The position numbers and the translations under genes are program-made. From contig NZ_LJJB01000007.1 of NCBI RefSeq assembly GCF_001420695.1, positions 519,890 to 583,889 on the forward strand: 64,000 bases of DNA, given 5' to 3'. Below the pieces are notes generated by a model, which was not told where the DNA came from, made no database searches, and saw only the letters and a program-made list of their open reading frames with translations. Of the stretch, positions 17,157-26,150 are shown one piece after another. Numbering within the stretch: the first letter of the stretch is position 1; every line of letters begins with the position of its first letter. The DNA is from Brevibacillus choshinensis (GTDB lineage: Bacteria; Bacillota; Bacilli; Brevibacillales; Brevibacillaceae).

Positions 17157-18071
17157 ATGAGCGTCTATCAAAATATAACCGAGTTGATCGGAAATACCCC
17201 TCTCGTACGAATCAATCGGATCGTTCCGGCTGGAGCGGCAGAGGTATATGTGAAGCTGGAGAAGCTGAATCCATCCGGTAGTGTAAAAGACCGGGCAGCC
17301 TACAATCTGATTTTGAAGGCGGAACAGGCCGGATTGATCGAGCCAGGAGATACGATTATCGAGCCGACGAGTGGAAATACAGGCATCGGACTTGCGATGA
17401 ACGCTGCGGCCAAAGGCTATAAAGCGATCCTCGTCATGCCGGACAACATGTCCAAGGAACGAATCAACCTGTTGAAAGCGTACGGGGCACAGGTTGTGCT
17501 GACCCCGAGCGAATTGCGGATGCCGGGAGCGATCGCGAAAGCGGAAGAGCTGCAAAAAGAAATCCCACGCAGCTTCATTCCCCAGCAATTTGAGAACAAG
17601 GCTAATCCCGATATTCATCGAGTGACGACAGCAAAGGAGATCTATGAGCAGCTGGATGGGCAGCTGGACTCTTTCGTAGCGACAGCGGGAACGGGAGGCA
17701 CGATTACGGGAACCGGAGAGGCTTTGCGCGAAAAGCTACCGGATCTGTATATCACCGTAGTGGAACCAAAAGGCTCTCCTGTCTTGTCCGGAGGCAAACC
17801 AGGTCCGCACAAGCTGGTCGGCACCAGCCCTGGCTTCGTCCCGAAAATTCTCAACACCAGCATTTACAACGAGATCATGCAAATTGCCGATGAGGATGCG
17901 TTGCAGACAATGAAGCTTCTTGGTGCTAAAGAAGGCATTCTGGTAGGTCCGTCCTCAGGTGCATCCGTCTTTGCAGCTATTGAGGTGGCGAAGCGACTCG
18001 GTGAGGGTAAACGAGTCGTGTGTATCGCACCGGATTCGGGAGAGCGATACTTGAGTATGAATTTCTTCTAG
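17157..18071 (+). CDS. cysK: Cysteine synthase (O-acetylserine sulfhydrylase)
   Basis: A 304-aa PLP enzyme of fold type II making cysteine from O-acetylserine and sulfide. The Schiff-base lysine is Lys44 in NPSGSVKDRAA; TSGNTGIGLA (from 71) binds the substrate carboxylate; GTGGTITGTG holds the PLP phosphate; GPSSGAS closes the site. Length fits CysK. The start ATG 17157 has AGGAGG seven bases upstream. The order ends with a terminator and the gene stands alone. CysM-type or O-phosphoserine enzymes are close relatives; the standard length and motifs favour CysK. Confidence 0.93.
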   Translation: MSVYQNITELIGNTPLVRINRIVPAGAAEVYVKLEKLNPSGSVKDRAAYNLILKAEQAGLIEPGDTIIEPTSGNTGIGLAMNAAAKGYKAILVMPDNMSKERINLLKAYGAQVVLTPSELRMPGAIAKAEELQKEIPRSFIPQQFENKANPDIHRVTTAKEIYEQLDGQLDSFVATAGTGGTITGTGEALREKLPDLYITVVEPKGSPVLSGGKPGPHKLVGTSPGFVPKILNTSIYNEIMQIADEDALQTMKLLGAKEGILVGPSSGASVFAAIEVAKRLGEGKRVVCIAPDSGERYLSMNFF

Positions 18072-18083
18072 TCAAAATATAAA

Positions 18084-18120
18084 GCGGGCAGGGAGCGATC
18101 AGCTCTTCTGCCCGTTTTTT
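18084..18120. terminator. Terminator between cysK and the M20 gene
   Basis: GCGGGCAG / CTGCCCGT stem, long loop, then TTTTTT on the plus strand; the two flanking genes converge on it. Confidence 0.78.
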
Positions 18121-18138
18121 CATACATATTAGTATGGT

Positions 18139-19344
18139 TTATGATTGTGCCACGACCGCTTCCTGATTGCGCTCCTGATACGCGAGCAGGGCACCGATAA
18201 ACAATTGGCCCGTCTGCAGCATAGAACGCTCATCCACATCGAACTTCGGATGGTGGTGAGGATACGTCGCCTGGATGTCAGGATTGCGTCCGCCTACCAT
18301 AAAGAAGGTAGCGGGGCGTTCTTGGGCAAAGTACGCAAAGTCTTCGCCGCCCATACCTGGAGGCATGTTGTAGACTCCTTCTTCGCCGAACAGTTTTTTC
18401 GCCTCAGCTACTACATGAGATGTTTCTGTTGGGTCATTATACGTCGCAGGATAGCCACGCTGGTATTTGATCTCGCAACGGGCTCCGACTGCCTGGCAAT
18501 TGGCTTCGACGATACGGATGAGAGAGGCTTCGACAGCGTCACGCACTTGTTCATCGTACGTACGGACCGTGCCTTTTAGACGAACCTGATCCGGAATGAC
18601 GTTGAAGGCTTCACCGCCGCCGATGAAGGAGCAGACAGAGAGGACGACTTGCTTCAGCGGGTCAACTTGGCGACTGGCCACTTGCTGCAGATTCATGACG
18701 ACCTGGCTGCCGAGAACGATCGGGTCGATCGACGTATGCGGGTAAGCTCCATGGCCGCCTTTTCCGTACAGGATGATCTCAAATCCGTCGGCGGCAGCTG
18801 TCACATGACCAGTACCGATTCCTACTTGTCCGACAGGGAGATCAGAGGCGACGTGTGCACCGTATACGACATCGACGCCTTCGAGGCAACCGGCTTCGAC
18901 CATCGCTTTGGCCCCACCTGGAGGGAGTTCTTCTGCAAACTGATGCAGGAACACGACGTTTCCTGGCAGCTCGTCACGAATTTCGCTCAGAACCTGCGCC
19001 ACGCCCAGCAAACCAGAAGTGTGAATGTCGTGTCCGCACGCGTGCATGACACCAGGGATGCGGGACTTGTACTCTACCTCTTTTTCATCCTGGATGGGCA
19101 GGGCGTCAAAATCGGCACGAAGCGCGACTGTTTTCCCTGGCTTGCCGCCGCGAAGCAATCCTACGACACCCATGCCACCTACGCCGGTCTGTACCTCAAT
19201 GCCGAACGATGCCAGCTTGTCAGCCACTTTTTTCGCCGTGTTTTCCTCTTGGAAAGAAAGCTCCGGGTACATGTGTAAATCACGTCTGAATTGGACTAGC
19301 TCCGGATAAATCTCCTGCAATCGGGCAAAAAGCTTTTCACGCAC
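18139..19344 (-). CDS. M20D family amidohydrolase (N-acyl-amino-acid amidohydrolase type)
   Basis: A 401-aa cytosolic metallohydrolase. The metal-site motifs of the M20D group are visible: HACGHDIHTSGLLG, FLHQFAEELPPGGAKAM, GAHVASDLPVG and near the C-terminus GGEDFAYFAQERPATFFMVGG. The central lid domain carries GKGGHGAYPHTSIDPI. Relatives cleave N-acyl amino acids, hippurate or N-acetyl-diaminopimelate. The genuine start is probably GTG 19344 (MREKLFARLQ): AAAGGAG is eight bases upstream, whereas GTG 19353 overlaps it. Exact substrate not readable from sequence. Confidence 0.9.
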   Translation of the reverse strand: MREKLFARLQEIYPELVQFRRDLHMYPELSFQEENTAKKVADKLASFGIEVQTGVGGMGVVGLLRGGKPGKTVALRADFDALPIQDEKEVEYKSRIPGVMHACGHDIHTSGLLGVAQVLSEIRDELPGNVVFLHQFAEELPPGGAKAMVEAGCLEGVDVVYGAHVASDLPVGQVGIGTGHVTAAADGFEIILYGKGGHGAYPHTSIDPIVLGSQVVMNLQQVASRQVDPLKQVVLSVCSFIGGGEAFNVIPDQVRLKGTVRTYDEQVRDAVEASLIRIVEANCQAVGARCEIKYQRGYPATYNDPTETSHVVAEAKKLFGEEGVYNMPPGMGGEDFAYFAQERPATFFMVGGRNPDIQATYPHHHPKFDVDERSMLQTGQLFIGALLAYQERNQEAVVAQS

Positions 19345-19485
19345 GCTACCCACTCCTTTTGGCAGAAAAAGATTTATGTAACCTCTTCATTATAAAAATA
19401 TTCAGAAATGCTTGGCAATCTATATTTATCGAGCATAGACTTGTCCATCCTGCTGCACAAGCGCATTTGCCGTCGAATAACGTAC

Positions 19486-19514
19486 TTTACCGTCAGAAAA
19501 GCGTTTTCTATAAT
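19486..19514 (+). promoter_or_regulatory. Sigma-A-like promoter without an intact gene
   Basis: TTTACC, 17-base spacer, TATAAT. It points at the helix-turn-helix remnant at 19551 and may be left from the lost gene. Confidence 0.5.
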
Positions 19515-19550
19515 GAAGCTCAAGCAAGGACAGACGCTTTTGGACGGTAA

Positions 19551-19715
19551 GGAGATAGGTATGGTCTTTTTAGTCGGGTCAAGCATTTGTCGTTTATTTT
19601 GCTTTTGGCGGAAGGATATCTGCGGGTGAACGATTTGGCCGATCACATGGGAGTCAGCCGCAATACGGCCGGAGCCGATACCGCGAATGGTATCAGTATT
19701 AGTGGTGCAGCATGA
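19551..19715 (+). pseudogene. Remnant of a BglG/DeoR-like helix-turn-helix regulator
   Basis: A plus-strand frame opened by a stop (TAA 19548) and ending TGA 19713 encodes a clear N-terminal HTH: HLSFILLLAEGYLRVNDLAD followed by HMGVSRNT. This matches the first domain of antiterminator/PTS regulators (BglG, MtlR) or related HTH_11 proteins. There is no start codon or ribosome site for it, and after the recognition helix the sequence becomes unrelated and stops. A sigma-A-like promoter remains upstream. Read as the truncated start of a lost regulator gene. Confidence 0.6.
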
Positions 19716-20603
19716 TTACATTGTCTGTTTGGATATCGTCCCAAAATATTCTACAACTACCTCCCGGAATTCCAGAGCAGCCCGCGAAATGTACCGACTC
19801 CTGTGCCATAATAAAGCTATTTCCCGCACCAATTCGTGATTCTCTACTTGGAGATATTTGATCTGTTCCCGTGAATCCCTTGCTGTGCTTGGTATGAAGG
19901 CTATGCCAATTTCTGCTTCCACAAGAGTGATTAGCCTTGCAGGTTCATCTCCCTCATACACATAGTTTGGTACAAATCCAACTGATTTGCATATAGAGTC
20001 TACTAAATCGCGAGTACCGTAGCCTCTCTTTACACCGACAAACCATTCATCCCTCAGTTCAGTCAAGGAAACGACGCTTCGGTCTGCCAGCCGATGTCCT
20101 CTTGGAACAGCTACGAGGATGGGGTCAATGCACACGATTTGACATTCAATGTCATCCTCTTGTATAGGAGGTGAGGACAAGCAAAAATCGACCTCTCCCC
20201 TATGAAGAAGCGTAACCATTTCCGACGTGCTTAGCATTTGTACATGAAAATGGATATAGGGACGCTTTTTCCGAAACTCTCGAAGGATATTGGGCAACGT
20301 ACTTGCAGTGGTAACCGCCAATTCAAGTGTACCATGTTCCGGGCTGGATAAATCGCTAAGCTCCTGCTTGCCCTGTTCCAATTCAAACAAAGCTCTTTCC
20401 GCACGGCGAAGGAATTTGCACCCGAACTCATTCAATCGCAGCTTTCTCCCTGTTCGATCGAATAGAGGGACCCCTAGATCTTCCTCCAATCGTTGAATCG
20501 TTTTGCTTAGTGACGATTGAGTCACATGTAGACTTCGTGCAGCTTCGGTCACATGTTCCAAGCGAGCTACCGCGAGAAAGTATTGCAGTTGAAGAAGTTC
20601 CAT
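19716..20603 (-). CDS. LysR family transcriptional regulator
   Basis: A 295-aa LysR protein. The winged HTH fills residues 1-60 (MELLQLQYFLAVARLEHVTE, then ARSLHVTQSSLSKTIQRLEEDLG); the rest is the two-lobed effector domain, with LELAVTTASTLPNILREF and GIAFIPSTA as typical strands. The start at 20603 has GGAGGG six bases upstream; a longer frame to 20621 overlaps this site. It is divergent from an MFS exporter with 112 bases between, the usual arrangement for a LysR activator of its neighbour. The effector is unknown. Confidence 0.92.
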   Translation of the reverse strand: MELLQLQYFLAVARLEHVTEAARSLHVTQSSLSKTIQRLEEDLGVPLFDRTGRKLRLNEFGCKFLRRAERALFELEQGKQELSDLSSPEHGTLELAVTTASTLPNILREFRKKRPYIHFHVQMLSTSEMVTLLHRGEVDFCLSSPPIQEDDIECQIVCIDPILVAVPRGHRLADRSVVSLTELRDEWFVGVKRGYGTRDLVDSICKSVGFVPNYVYEGDEPARLITLVEAEIGIAFIPSTARDSREQIKYLQVENHELVREIALLWHRSRYISRAALEFREVVVEYFGTISKQTM

Positions 20604-20661
20604 TTCGCACCCTCCACTCATTCCTTCGAATCAATGAAATCATAACATGAAATGCGTTGGA

Positions 20662-20678
20662 GTAAATGCTTGATTTAC
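20662..20678. promoter_or_regulatory. Candidate LysR binding site
   Basis: GTAAAT-GCTTG-ATTTAC, a 17-bp perfect inverted repeat in the divergent LysR/MFS promoter region; size and position suit a LysR recognition site (T-N11-A type). Confidence 0.5.
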
Positions 20679-20715
20679 AGTACGATATCATCAAAACGCT
20701 TTAGGGGGGCTAAAA

Positions 20716-22113
20716 ATGGGGGCTCGCAGCAGGTGGTTGATGATTTCCGTTGGGCTGGGGATACTATTGAACCCATTAAATTCTTCGATGATTTCTGTTG
20801 CTATTGCTAGGTTGCAAAATGTGTACCGCCTTGACTTCACTGTTGTTTCCTGGATTATTTTCTCTTTCTACATTGCGAGTGCTATCGCTCAGCCTATCAT
20901 GGGAAAGGCAAGCGATTTGTTCGGTCGCAAGAAGATATTTCTTACCGGGCTTGTTGTATCCTTCGTTGCATCATTATTGGCTCCACTATCACCCAACTTT
21001 GGGTGGCTCATCGTGTTTCGCATTGTGCAAGCCATCGGAACAAGCATGATGGTTGCGGTTGGTATGGCCATTGTACGAATTCATATTACGGAGAAACAAG
21101 CGACTGCGCTGTCCGTATTGTCCATATTCCTATCCGGAGCGGCAGCCATTGGACCTTTTATTGGCGGAGTTTTGATTCACTGGTGGGATTGGTCTTCGAT
21201 CTTTTTCGTAAATATTCCGTTCGTGGTGGCGAGCTTTCTGTTAGCTTGGAGGATGATTCCTGAGGATGAACCTCCAACATCCGTTGCACGCAACATGTCC
21301 TTTCGCAAATGGTTGGATTTGATTGATGCATCAGGGATCCTGCTCTTCACAGTGGGTCTGGTTGCTCTGCTCGTTGGATTACTGTCAGCAAAATCATCCG
21401 GGCATGTCTCCTTGTGGCATATCATTGTTGGGTTGATCGGCCTGGTGCTACTTTTGGCTTTCGTACGACATGAGTTAAAAACGACGTCACCCTTTATTCC
21501 TTTGCGGACATTCGCCAAATATCCTGCGATGACTTGGGTCAATGTCGAATTCATGCTCGTTAACGTGCTTTTTTACTCGCTCTTTTTCGGGCTTCCGTCC
21601 TACTTGCAAATGGTGCGTCATGTAAGTGAGTACCAAACAGGGATTCTCATGCTAGCCTTAGGATTGTGCTCGCTCGTTGCTTCTCCAATAGCAGGACGAT
21701 GGATCGATAAATCAGGACCTCGACCAGCATTGCTCGTGTCTGCAGTGCTGATGACATTTGGGTCAGTGTGGATCGTGACTTTGAATGAAACATCGCCGGT
21801 TATCAGTGTGTGTTTGGCTTTAGCTGCATTCGGTATTAGCAACGGGTTGAATAATGTCGGTATGCAAGCGGCCTTGTTCAAAAGTTCACCAAAAGAAATA
21901 ATCGGTGTAGCATCCGGATTATTTAATACATCAAGATACTTGGGAACCATTCTCTCTTCATTGTTGATAGGCATCGTAATGGGAGGAAAGTTTAGCTTCG
22001 AGGGATTTCGAGTTCTTGGGATTATCCTCACGGTCATTGCATTGTCCTTGGTATTCATGAGTCGACAGCGAAGGGAGTCAGGGCAATTGCAAAACTCAAA
22101 TGAAGCAAGGTGA
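20716..22113 (+). CDS. MFS drug exporter, DHA2 type
   Basis: A 465-aa major-facilitator protein with about fourteen hydrophobic segments. Motif A follows helix 2-3 as GKASDLFGRKKIFLTG, motif C-like GAAAIGPFIGGVLI lies in helix 5, and NPLNSSMISVAIARL in helix 1 is typical of the DHA2 (QacA/EmrB/LmrB) drug:H+ antiporters. It would export toxic compounds through the cytoplasmic membrane. AGGGGGG precedes the ATG. Control by the divergent LysR gene is likely. Confidence 0.9.
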   Translation: MGARSRWLMISVGLGILLNPLNSSMISVAIARLQNVYRLDFTVVSWIIFSFYIASAIAQPIMGKASDLFGRKKIFLTGLVVSFVASLLAPLSPNFGWLIVFRIVQAIGTSMMVAVGMAIVRIHITEKQATALSVLSIFLSGAAAIGPFIGGVLIHWWDWSSIFFVNIPFVVASFLLAWRMIPEDEPPTSVARNMSFRKWLDLIDASGILLFTVGLVALLVGLLSAKSSGHVSLWHIIVGLIGLVLLLAFVRHELKTTSPFIPLRTFAKYPAMTWVNVEFMLVNVLFYSLFFGLPSYLQMVRHVSEYQTGILMLALGLCSLVASPIAGRWIDKSGPRPALLVSAVLMTFGSVWIVTLNETSPVISVCLALAAFGISNGLNNVGMQAALFKSSPKEIIGVASGLFNTSRYLGTILSSLLIGIVMGGKFSFEGFRVLGIILTVIALSLVFMSRQRRESGQLQNSNEAR

Positions 22114-22161
22114 CGGGAATAAATTGATAGTTTCGATTATGGGTAGCCATTTCTCCTGAGG

Positions 22162-22191
22162 TGGACATTTCCAAAACAGATAGACTAGAAT
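22162..22191 (+). promoter_or_regulatory. Possible sigma-A promoter of the sensor kinase
   Basis: TGGACA, 18-base spacer, TAGAAT. The predicted start point near 22198 would exclude the first ATG at 22195 as translation start. Confidence 0.4.
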
Positions 22192-22194
22192 GGA

Positions 22195-23562
22195 ATGGTG
22201 CCGACTTTAGAGAGAAAGGCAATGGTCGAGGAGAACATGGTTACTTCCTGCAAGAAAAATAATCGGGTTCTGATCATCTTGCTAGTGTCTGGCATGCTGA
22301 TCTTTACAATGACGTGCGTAAGTATTGCTGCATCCTACTACAATACGATTCAATCCGTCCGCCTTTCCGTTGCCAATCAGAGCATGAAGGCGGCTTCTTT
22401 TGTGGCGAGTCGACTGGATGCGGGAGCGTATCAATCATTTCTGGAGAACCCGGTTAAAGATAATGAGGCATTTAAACATCTGCAACAGCAGTTGGCAGAA
22501 GCGCGGAACCATATTGGGGCGCTCTATGTCTATATCGTTAAGATTGATGAAGATTTGCAAGGTGGGAGAGTCATGGTCGCGGCACTTCCGCCTGACTCCA
22601 AGCAAACCTTGCAGATTGGAGATCCTTGCTTCGTTAACGCGGAGCAAATCAGCATGATCAGGGGTGGGTATACCTACGACTCCGGCATCATTTCAGATCC
22701 TGTCTACGGGGAATACATGTCCGCGGGTGCACCTCTATTAGGAGAGCGTGGGCAACTCCTGGGAATCGTGGGTGTAGATATGGATGTGCGCCTCATCAAT
22801 GACATCGGAAGTGATGTCGTGAAACGCAGTTTACCTGTTTTCATGTTTCAAGGGCTGTTTGTAGCCGTACTCGTATTTGTCATCCTCGGTTTACAACGCT
22901 GGTATCAGCGAGAACTGAAAACGGCTGTCGGGGATGCAGAGCAGACGTATCAGGATGAATTGCGCTCCGTGATCTCGTCCATTCGCTCCATCCGACATGA
23001 CTTCGTCAACCATATGCAGGTGCTGTACGGGTTGATCGAGTGCGGGTATTTTGACAAGGCGCGCGATTACGTCCAATCTCTCATGAAAGAGACGAAGGTG
23101 CTGGATATTACAGTCCGCATTTCTCACCCAGCCTTGATGGTTCTGTTCCATACCAAGTGGGAGCAGGCCAAGTCCCGTCACATCGTGATGCAATTTGCCG
23201 AATGTCCAGATTCCTTTGAGCAGATTCCTTCGATTGATTTAGTGAAGATTCTCTCCAATCTGATTGATAATGCCATCGATGCCACAGCTGGAACAATCGG
23301 GGACAAGTGGATTCGAATCGGCTGCAGGCAAGAGGGAAAAGGGTACGTCTTCGAGGTCGAGAACACAGGACCAGATATTACGCCAGAGCAACAAGCAAAG
23401 CTGTTTGAGTTTGGGTTTTCCACCAAGACGGTTTCCAAAGGGACAGCTCGCGGGGCTGGCCTCTGTATTGTCCAGGAGGTTGTGAAGAAGCACAAAGGAA
23501 CGATTCAAGTGCGTTCGACGGCAGGTATCACGACATTTACCGTCCATTTACCGATCCATTGA
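22195..23562 (+). CDS. Sensor histidine kinase, SpoOB-like/DcuS-type
   Basis: A membrane kinase of up to 455 aa: short cytoplasmic head, helix about 24-46, an extracytoplasmic sensor (about 47-210, Cache-like with ALYVYIVKIDEDLQ and GIVGVDMDV), a second helix (about 216-236), then the kinase. The H-box is SIRHDFVNHMQVLYGLIECG, as in DcuS/CitA/MalK kinases; the N-box is LSNLIDNAIDAT and the G-box SKGTARGAGLCIVQEV. No response regulator is encoded next to it. The start is unresolved between ATG 22195, 22222 and 22237; GAGGAG precedes the last and a possible promoter makes the first doubtful. Confidence 0.88.
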   Translation: MVPTLERKAMVEENMVTSCKKNNRVLIILLVSGMLIFTMTCVSIAASYYNTIQSVRLSVANQSMKAASFVASRLDAGAYQSFLENPVKDNEAFKHLQQQLAEARNHIGALYVYIVKIDEDLQGGRVMVAALPPDSKQTLQIGDPCFVNAEQISMIRGGYTYDSGIISDPVYGEYMSAGAPLLGERGQLLGIVGVDMDVRLINDIGSDVVKRSLPVFMFQGLFVAVLVFVILGLQRWYQRELKTAVGDAEQTYQDELRSVISSIRSIRHDFVNHMQVLYGLIECGYFDKARDYVQSLMKETKVLDITVRISHPALMVLFHTKWEQAKSRHIVMQFAECPDSFEQIPSIDLVKILSNLIDNAIDATAGTIGDKWIRIGCRQEGKGYVFEVENTGPDITPEQQAKLFEFGFSTKTVSKGTARGAGLCIVQEVVKKHKGTIQVRSTAGITTFTVHLPIH

Positions 23563-23633
23563 GTGTAAAATGCTAGGAGCTTTGACAGCTAGACTAGTCC
23601 GAACGAACGGGATATTCATGCAAATACGACTTG

Positions 23634-23643
23634 TTTCGACAAA
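23634..23643 (-). promoter_or_regulatory. Spo0A-box-like site 1
   Basis: TTTCGACAAA on the plus strand, i.e. TTTGTCGAAA on the minus strand: a perfect match to the 0A-box consensus. Confidence 0.6.
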
Positions 23644-23705
23644 AAAGAGCTAGGTCTTTTGGGGGGACTACCTTCAAGGATTTTTACAGACTTGTTTACG
23701 GTCTG

Positions 23706-23715
23706 CTCGTCGAAA
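23706..23715 (+). promoter_or_regulatory. Spo0A-box-like site 2
   Basis: CTCGTCGAAA, two mismatches to TTTGTCGAAA; one in the 7-base core. Confidence 0.35.
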
Positions 23716-23763
23716 TAGGTCGTGTTTCTTATGGATAAAAACTGTTCTTATAGAGAAGTGTTT

Positions 23764-23773
23764 TTTGTCGAAT
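23764..23773 (+). promoter_or_regulatory. Spo0A-box-like site 3
   Basis: TTTGTCGAAT, nine of ten consensus bases with a perfect TGTCGAA core, 115 bases before inhA. Confidence 0.6.
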
Positions 23774-23840
23774 AAAAAAATTTGGTAATATTCAATTATC
23801 ATGTAATAATTGTGAATAGTCGGACTGGGGGTAGTTGATT

Positions 23841-23850
23841 TTCCGACAAA
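23841..23850 (-). promoter_or_regulatory. Spo0A-box-like site 4
   Basis: TTCCGACAAA, minus strand TTTGTCGGAA, one core mismatch; 29 bases before the inhA start. Confidence 0.4.
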
Positions 23851-23878
23851 TCACTAGATACAGAAGAGGGTGAACGCA

Positions 23879-26134
23879 GTGAAGAAAGGCAAAAAGCTCT
23901 TATCCATCCTATTTTCTTCCTCGCTGGTATTAAGCGGCATTGCGGCGGTTCCGGCTACAGGGATGGCCAAGTCGAAGGACAAGCCACCACTCGAAGTGGA
24001 TTTGTCCACTGTGAACATGGACCGTTTGGTCAAAGCGTTGATTGATCAGGGAGAAATCGACGAGGATGCCGACCAGGAAGAAATCAATGATGCAGTGGAG
24101 AAGTTTTTGAGAGACAAGAAAGTTCCCCACGGTATTGATGATTCTAGCTCTTTCGGGAAAAAAGCAAACAAATCACAAATCTCAGCTGTGTCAAAAGCAG
24201 CTAGCAAAGTATCCAAGCTGAAGGAAGACAGTCAGGTACGCGCATCCAAACGAGTACATACGGATAATCTGGTGATTGCCCTGGTAGAGTTCTCTGATCT
24301 GGAGCACAATCATGTACCAAAACAGAGCGATTCTTTGTGGACGGCAGATTTTAATCAAAAGCACTACAAAGAAATGCTGTTTGACCCCAAAGGCTATGAA
24401 ACGCCTGAAGGAATCAGCATGACGACCATGGCAAAGTATTACTATGAGCAATCAGGTAATACCTGGATGGTAGATGGTGTCGTTACACCATGGCAAACAG
24501 CTGAGAAAGATAAAAAATATTACGGTGGCAACGATAAAGATGGCAACGACGGTAACCCTCGTGACTTGGTAATCGAGACACTGGAATCCGTCGGCGATGC
24601 AATCAAGGGTCATGAAGACGAATACGACCAGCGCGACCCGTACGACTTGGATGGCGATGGTGATCTGATGGAGCCGGATGGTATGCTGGACAATCTGATG
24701 CTCGTTCACTCTGGTATCGGAGAAGAAACGGGAGAAGATGCAGACGCGATCTGGTCGCATCGCTGGACATTGAAAAAGCCTACGGAAATTCCAGGAACCG
24801 ACCTGGTAGCGTACGACTATATGATTCAGCCAGAAGATGGCGCACCTGGCGTGTTCGCCCATGAATACGGACACAACCTGGGACTGCCTGACCTGTACGA
24901 TACGACGAGATTGGGACATGATTCGCCAGTAGGCGCATGGTCACTGATGTCTTCGGGAAGTCACACAGGGAAAATTTTCCAAACCCAACCGATTGGATTT
25001 GATCCATGGTCCAAAATGATGCTGCAACAAATGTATGGCGGAAAATGGATTGAGCCAGAAGTAATCAGTTATGAAAATTTGAAAAAACGCAAAAAAACAG
25101 CTTCTCTCGTGGATGGTAGCAGCATTGATGAGTCTGGAAAAGTGATCAAGCTGAACATGCCGCAAGTCGAGAAAAAGCCACCGGTTCAGCCAAAAGATGG
25201 CGACTATTCGTACTTCTCTGATGAAGGCGACAACCTGAACACGAAGATGACCTCTGAAGAGATTGACCTGACAGGCGCAAGCTCCGCATCCATGAGCTTT
25301 GATTCCTGGAGAGCAATCGAGACAGGGTATGACTATCTCTACGTGAACGTGATTGATACGGCAACGGGTGAGAGCACGAAGGTCAAGGAATACGACGATG
25401 AAACAAAAGGCTGGGATAAGGAAGAAATCAGCCTGAGTGATTTCGCTGGCAAAAAGATTAAAGTCGAATTCAATTACGTAACAGATGGTGGACTGGCGAT
25501 GTCCGGTTTCTATCTGGACAACTTCGAAGTTACAGCTGACGGCGAAGTAGTCTTCTCTGATGACGCAGAAGGCGACAAGAAGTTCGAGCTGGATGGATTC
25601 CTCCACTTCGACGGTGAAGGCAAAATGTACGATGCGTACTACTTGGTGGAACTGCGCTCTCATGAGGGTGTAGATGCAGGTCTGGAGTACTTCCGCCGCA
25701 ACGACACATTCTTCACGTACGATCCAGGTTTGGTAATCTGGTACTACGATGGACGCTATGGTAAAACACAAGACAACAATACGAGCAACCATCCAGGCTA
25801 CGGTATGCTGGGTGTAGTGGATTCCCATCAAGAAGTTCGTTACTGGAATAACGATAAGGGGAACAAGGATGCGATTGCCGACTCCCGTTACCAGGTGAAC
25901 GATGCGGCATTCAGCCCGAACAAAACCTCTGGAATGAATCTAGACTATATCTTTGGCACGATGGACTATAAGCCTTTAAAGGGAATTACCGTGTTCAAAG
26001 ACAGCGATGACTACACGATGCCAGAGGTGCCGGAAATCGGTAAAATCCTGCCTGAGATCGGTCTGCAAATCAAATTGACCCGAGTGTCCAAGAAATTTAC
26101 GAACGCTCAAGTCGAGTTCTCGATCAAAAAATAA
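23879..26134 (+). CDS. inhA: Immune inhibitor A-type secreted metalloprotease (M6)
   Basis: A 751-aa exoenzyme. Signal peptide: KKGKKLLSILFSSSLVLSG then IAAVPATGMAKS. Propeptide to about residue 125. The zinc site is HEYGHNLGLPD (His about 328, HExxHxxGxxD) with the Met-turn WSLMSSGSH. A GxxDxDGD acidic segment (DPYDLDGDGDLMEPDG) probably binds calcium. After about residue 420 come a jelly-roll/MAM-like domain and a C-terminal VEG-type domain, as in InhA of Bacillus cereus. Such proteases cleave host antimicrobial and surface proteins or serve nutrition. Start is GTG 23879, eight bases after AGAGGG; GTG 23870 overlaps this site. Four Spo0A-like boxes lie upstream. Confidence 0.95.
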   Translation: MKKGKKLLSILFSSSLVLSGIAAVPATGMAKSKDKPPLEVDLSTVNMDRLVKALIDQGEIDEDADQEEINDAVEKFLRDKKVPHGIDDSSSFGKKANKSQISAVSKAASKVSKLKEDSQVRASKRVHTDNLVIALVEFSDLEHNHVPKQSDSLWTADFNQKHYKEMLFDPKGYETPEGISMTTMAKYYYEQSGNTWMVDGVVTPWQTAEKDKKYYGGNDKDGNDGNPRDLVIETLESVGDAIKGHEDEYDQRDPYDLDGDGDLMEPDGMLDNLMLVHSGIGEETGEDADAIWSHRWTLKKPTEIPGTDLVAYDYMIQPEDGAPGVFAHEYGHNLGLPDLYDTTRLGHDSPVGAWSLMSSGSHTGKIFQTQPIGFDPWSKMMLQQMYGGKWIEPEVISYENLKKRKKTASLVDGSSIDESGKVIKLNMPQVEKKPPVQPKDGDYSYFSDEGDNLNTKMTSEEIDLTGASSASMSFDSWRAIETGYDYLYVNVIDTATGESTKVKEYDDETKGWDKEEISLSDFAGKKIKVEFNYVTDGGLAMSGFYLDNFEVTADGEVVFSDDAEGDKKFELDGFLHFDGEGKMYDAYYLVELRSHEGVDAGLEYFRRNDTFFTYDPGLVIWYYDGRYGKTQDNNTSNHPGYGMLGVVDSHQEVRYWNNDKGNKDAIADSRYQVNDAAFSPNKTSGMNLDYIFGTMDYKPLKGITVFKDSDDYTMPEVPEIGKILPEIGLQIKLTRVSKKFTNAQVEFSIKK

Positions 26135-26150
26135 CAAACGGTTGAATAAA

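Noticed and set aside
18145-19278. Plus-strand frames of 144 and 209 codons opposite the M20 gene
   Set aside because: Pure antisense shadows of a well-supported metallohydrolase gene.
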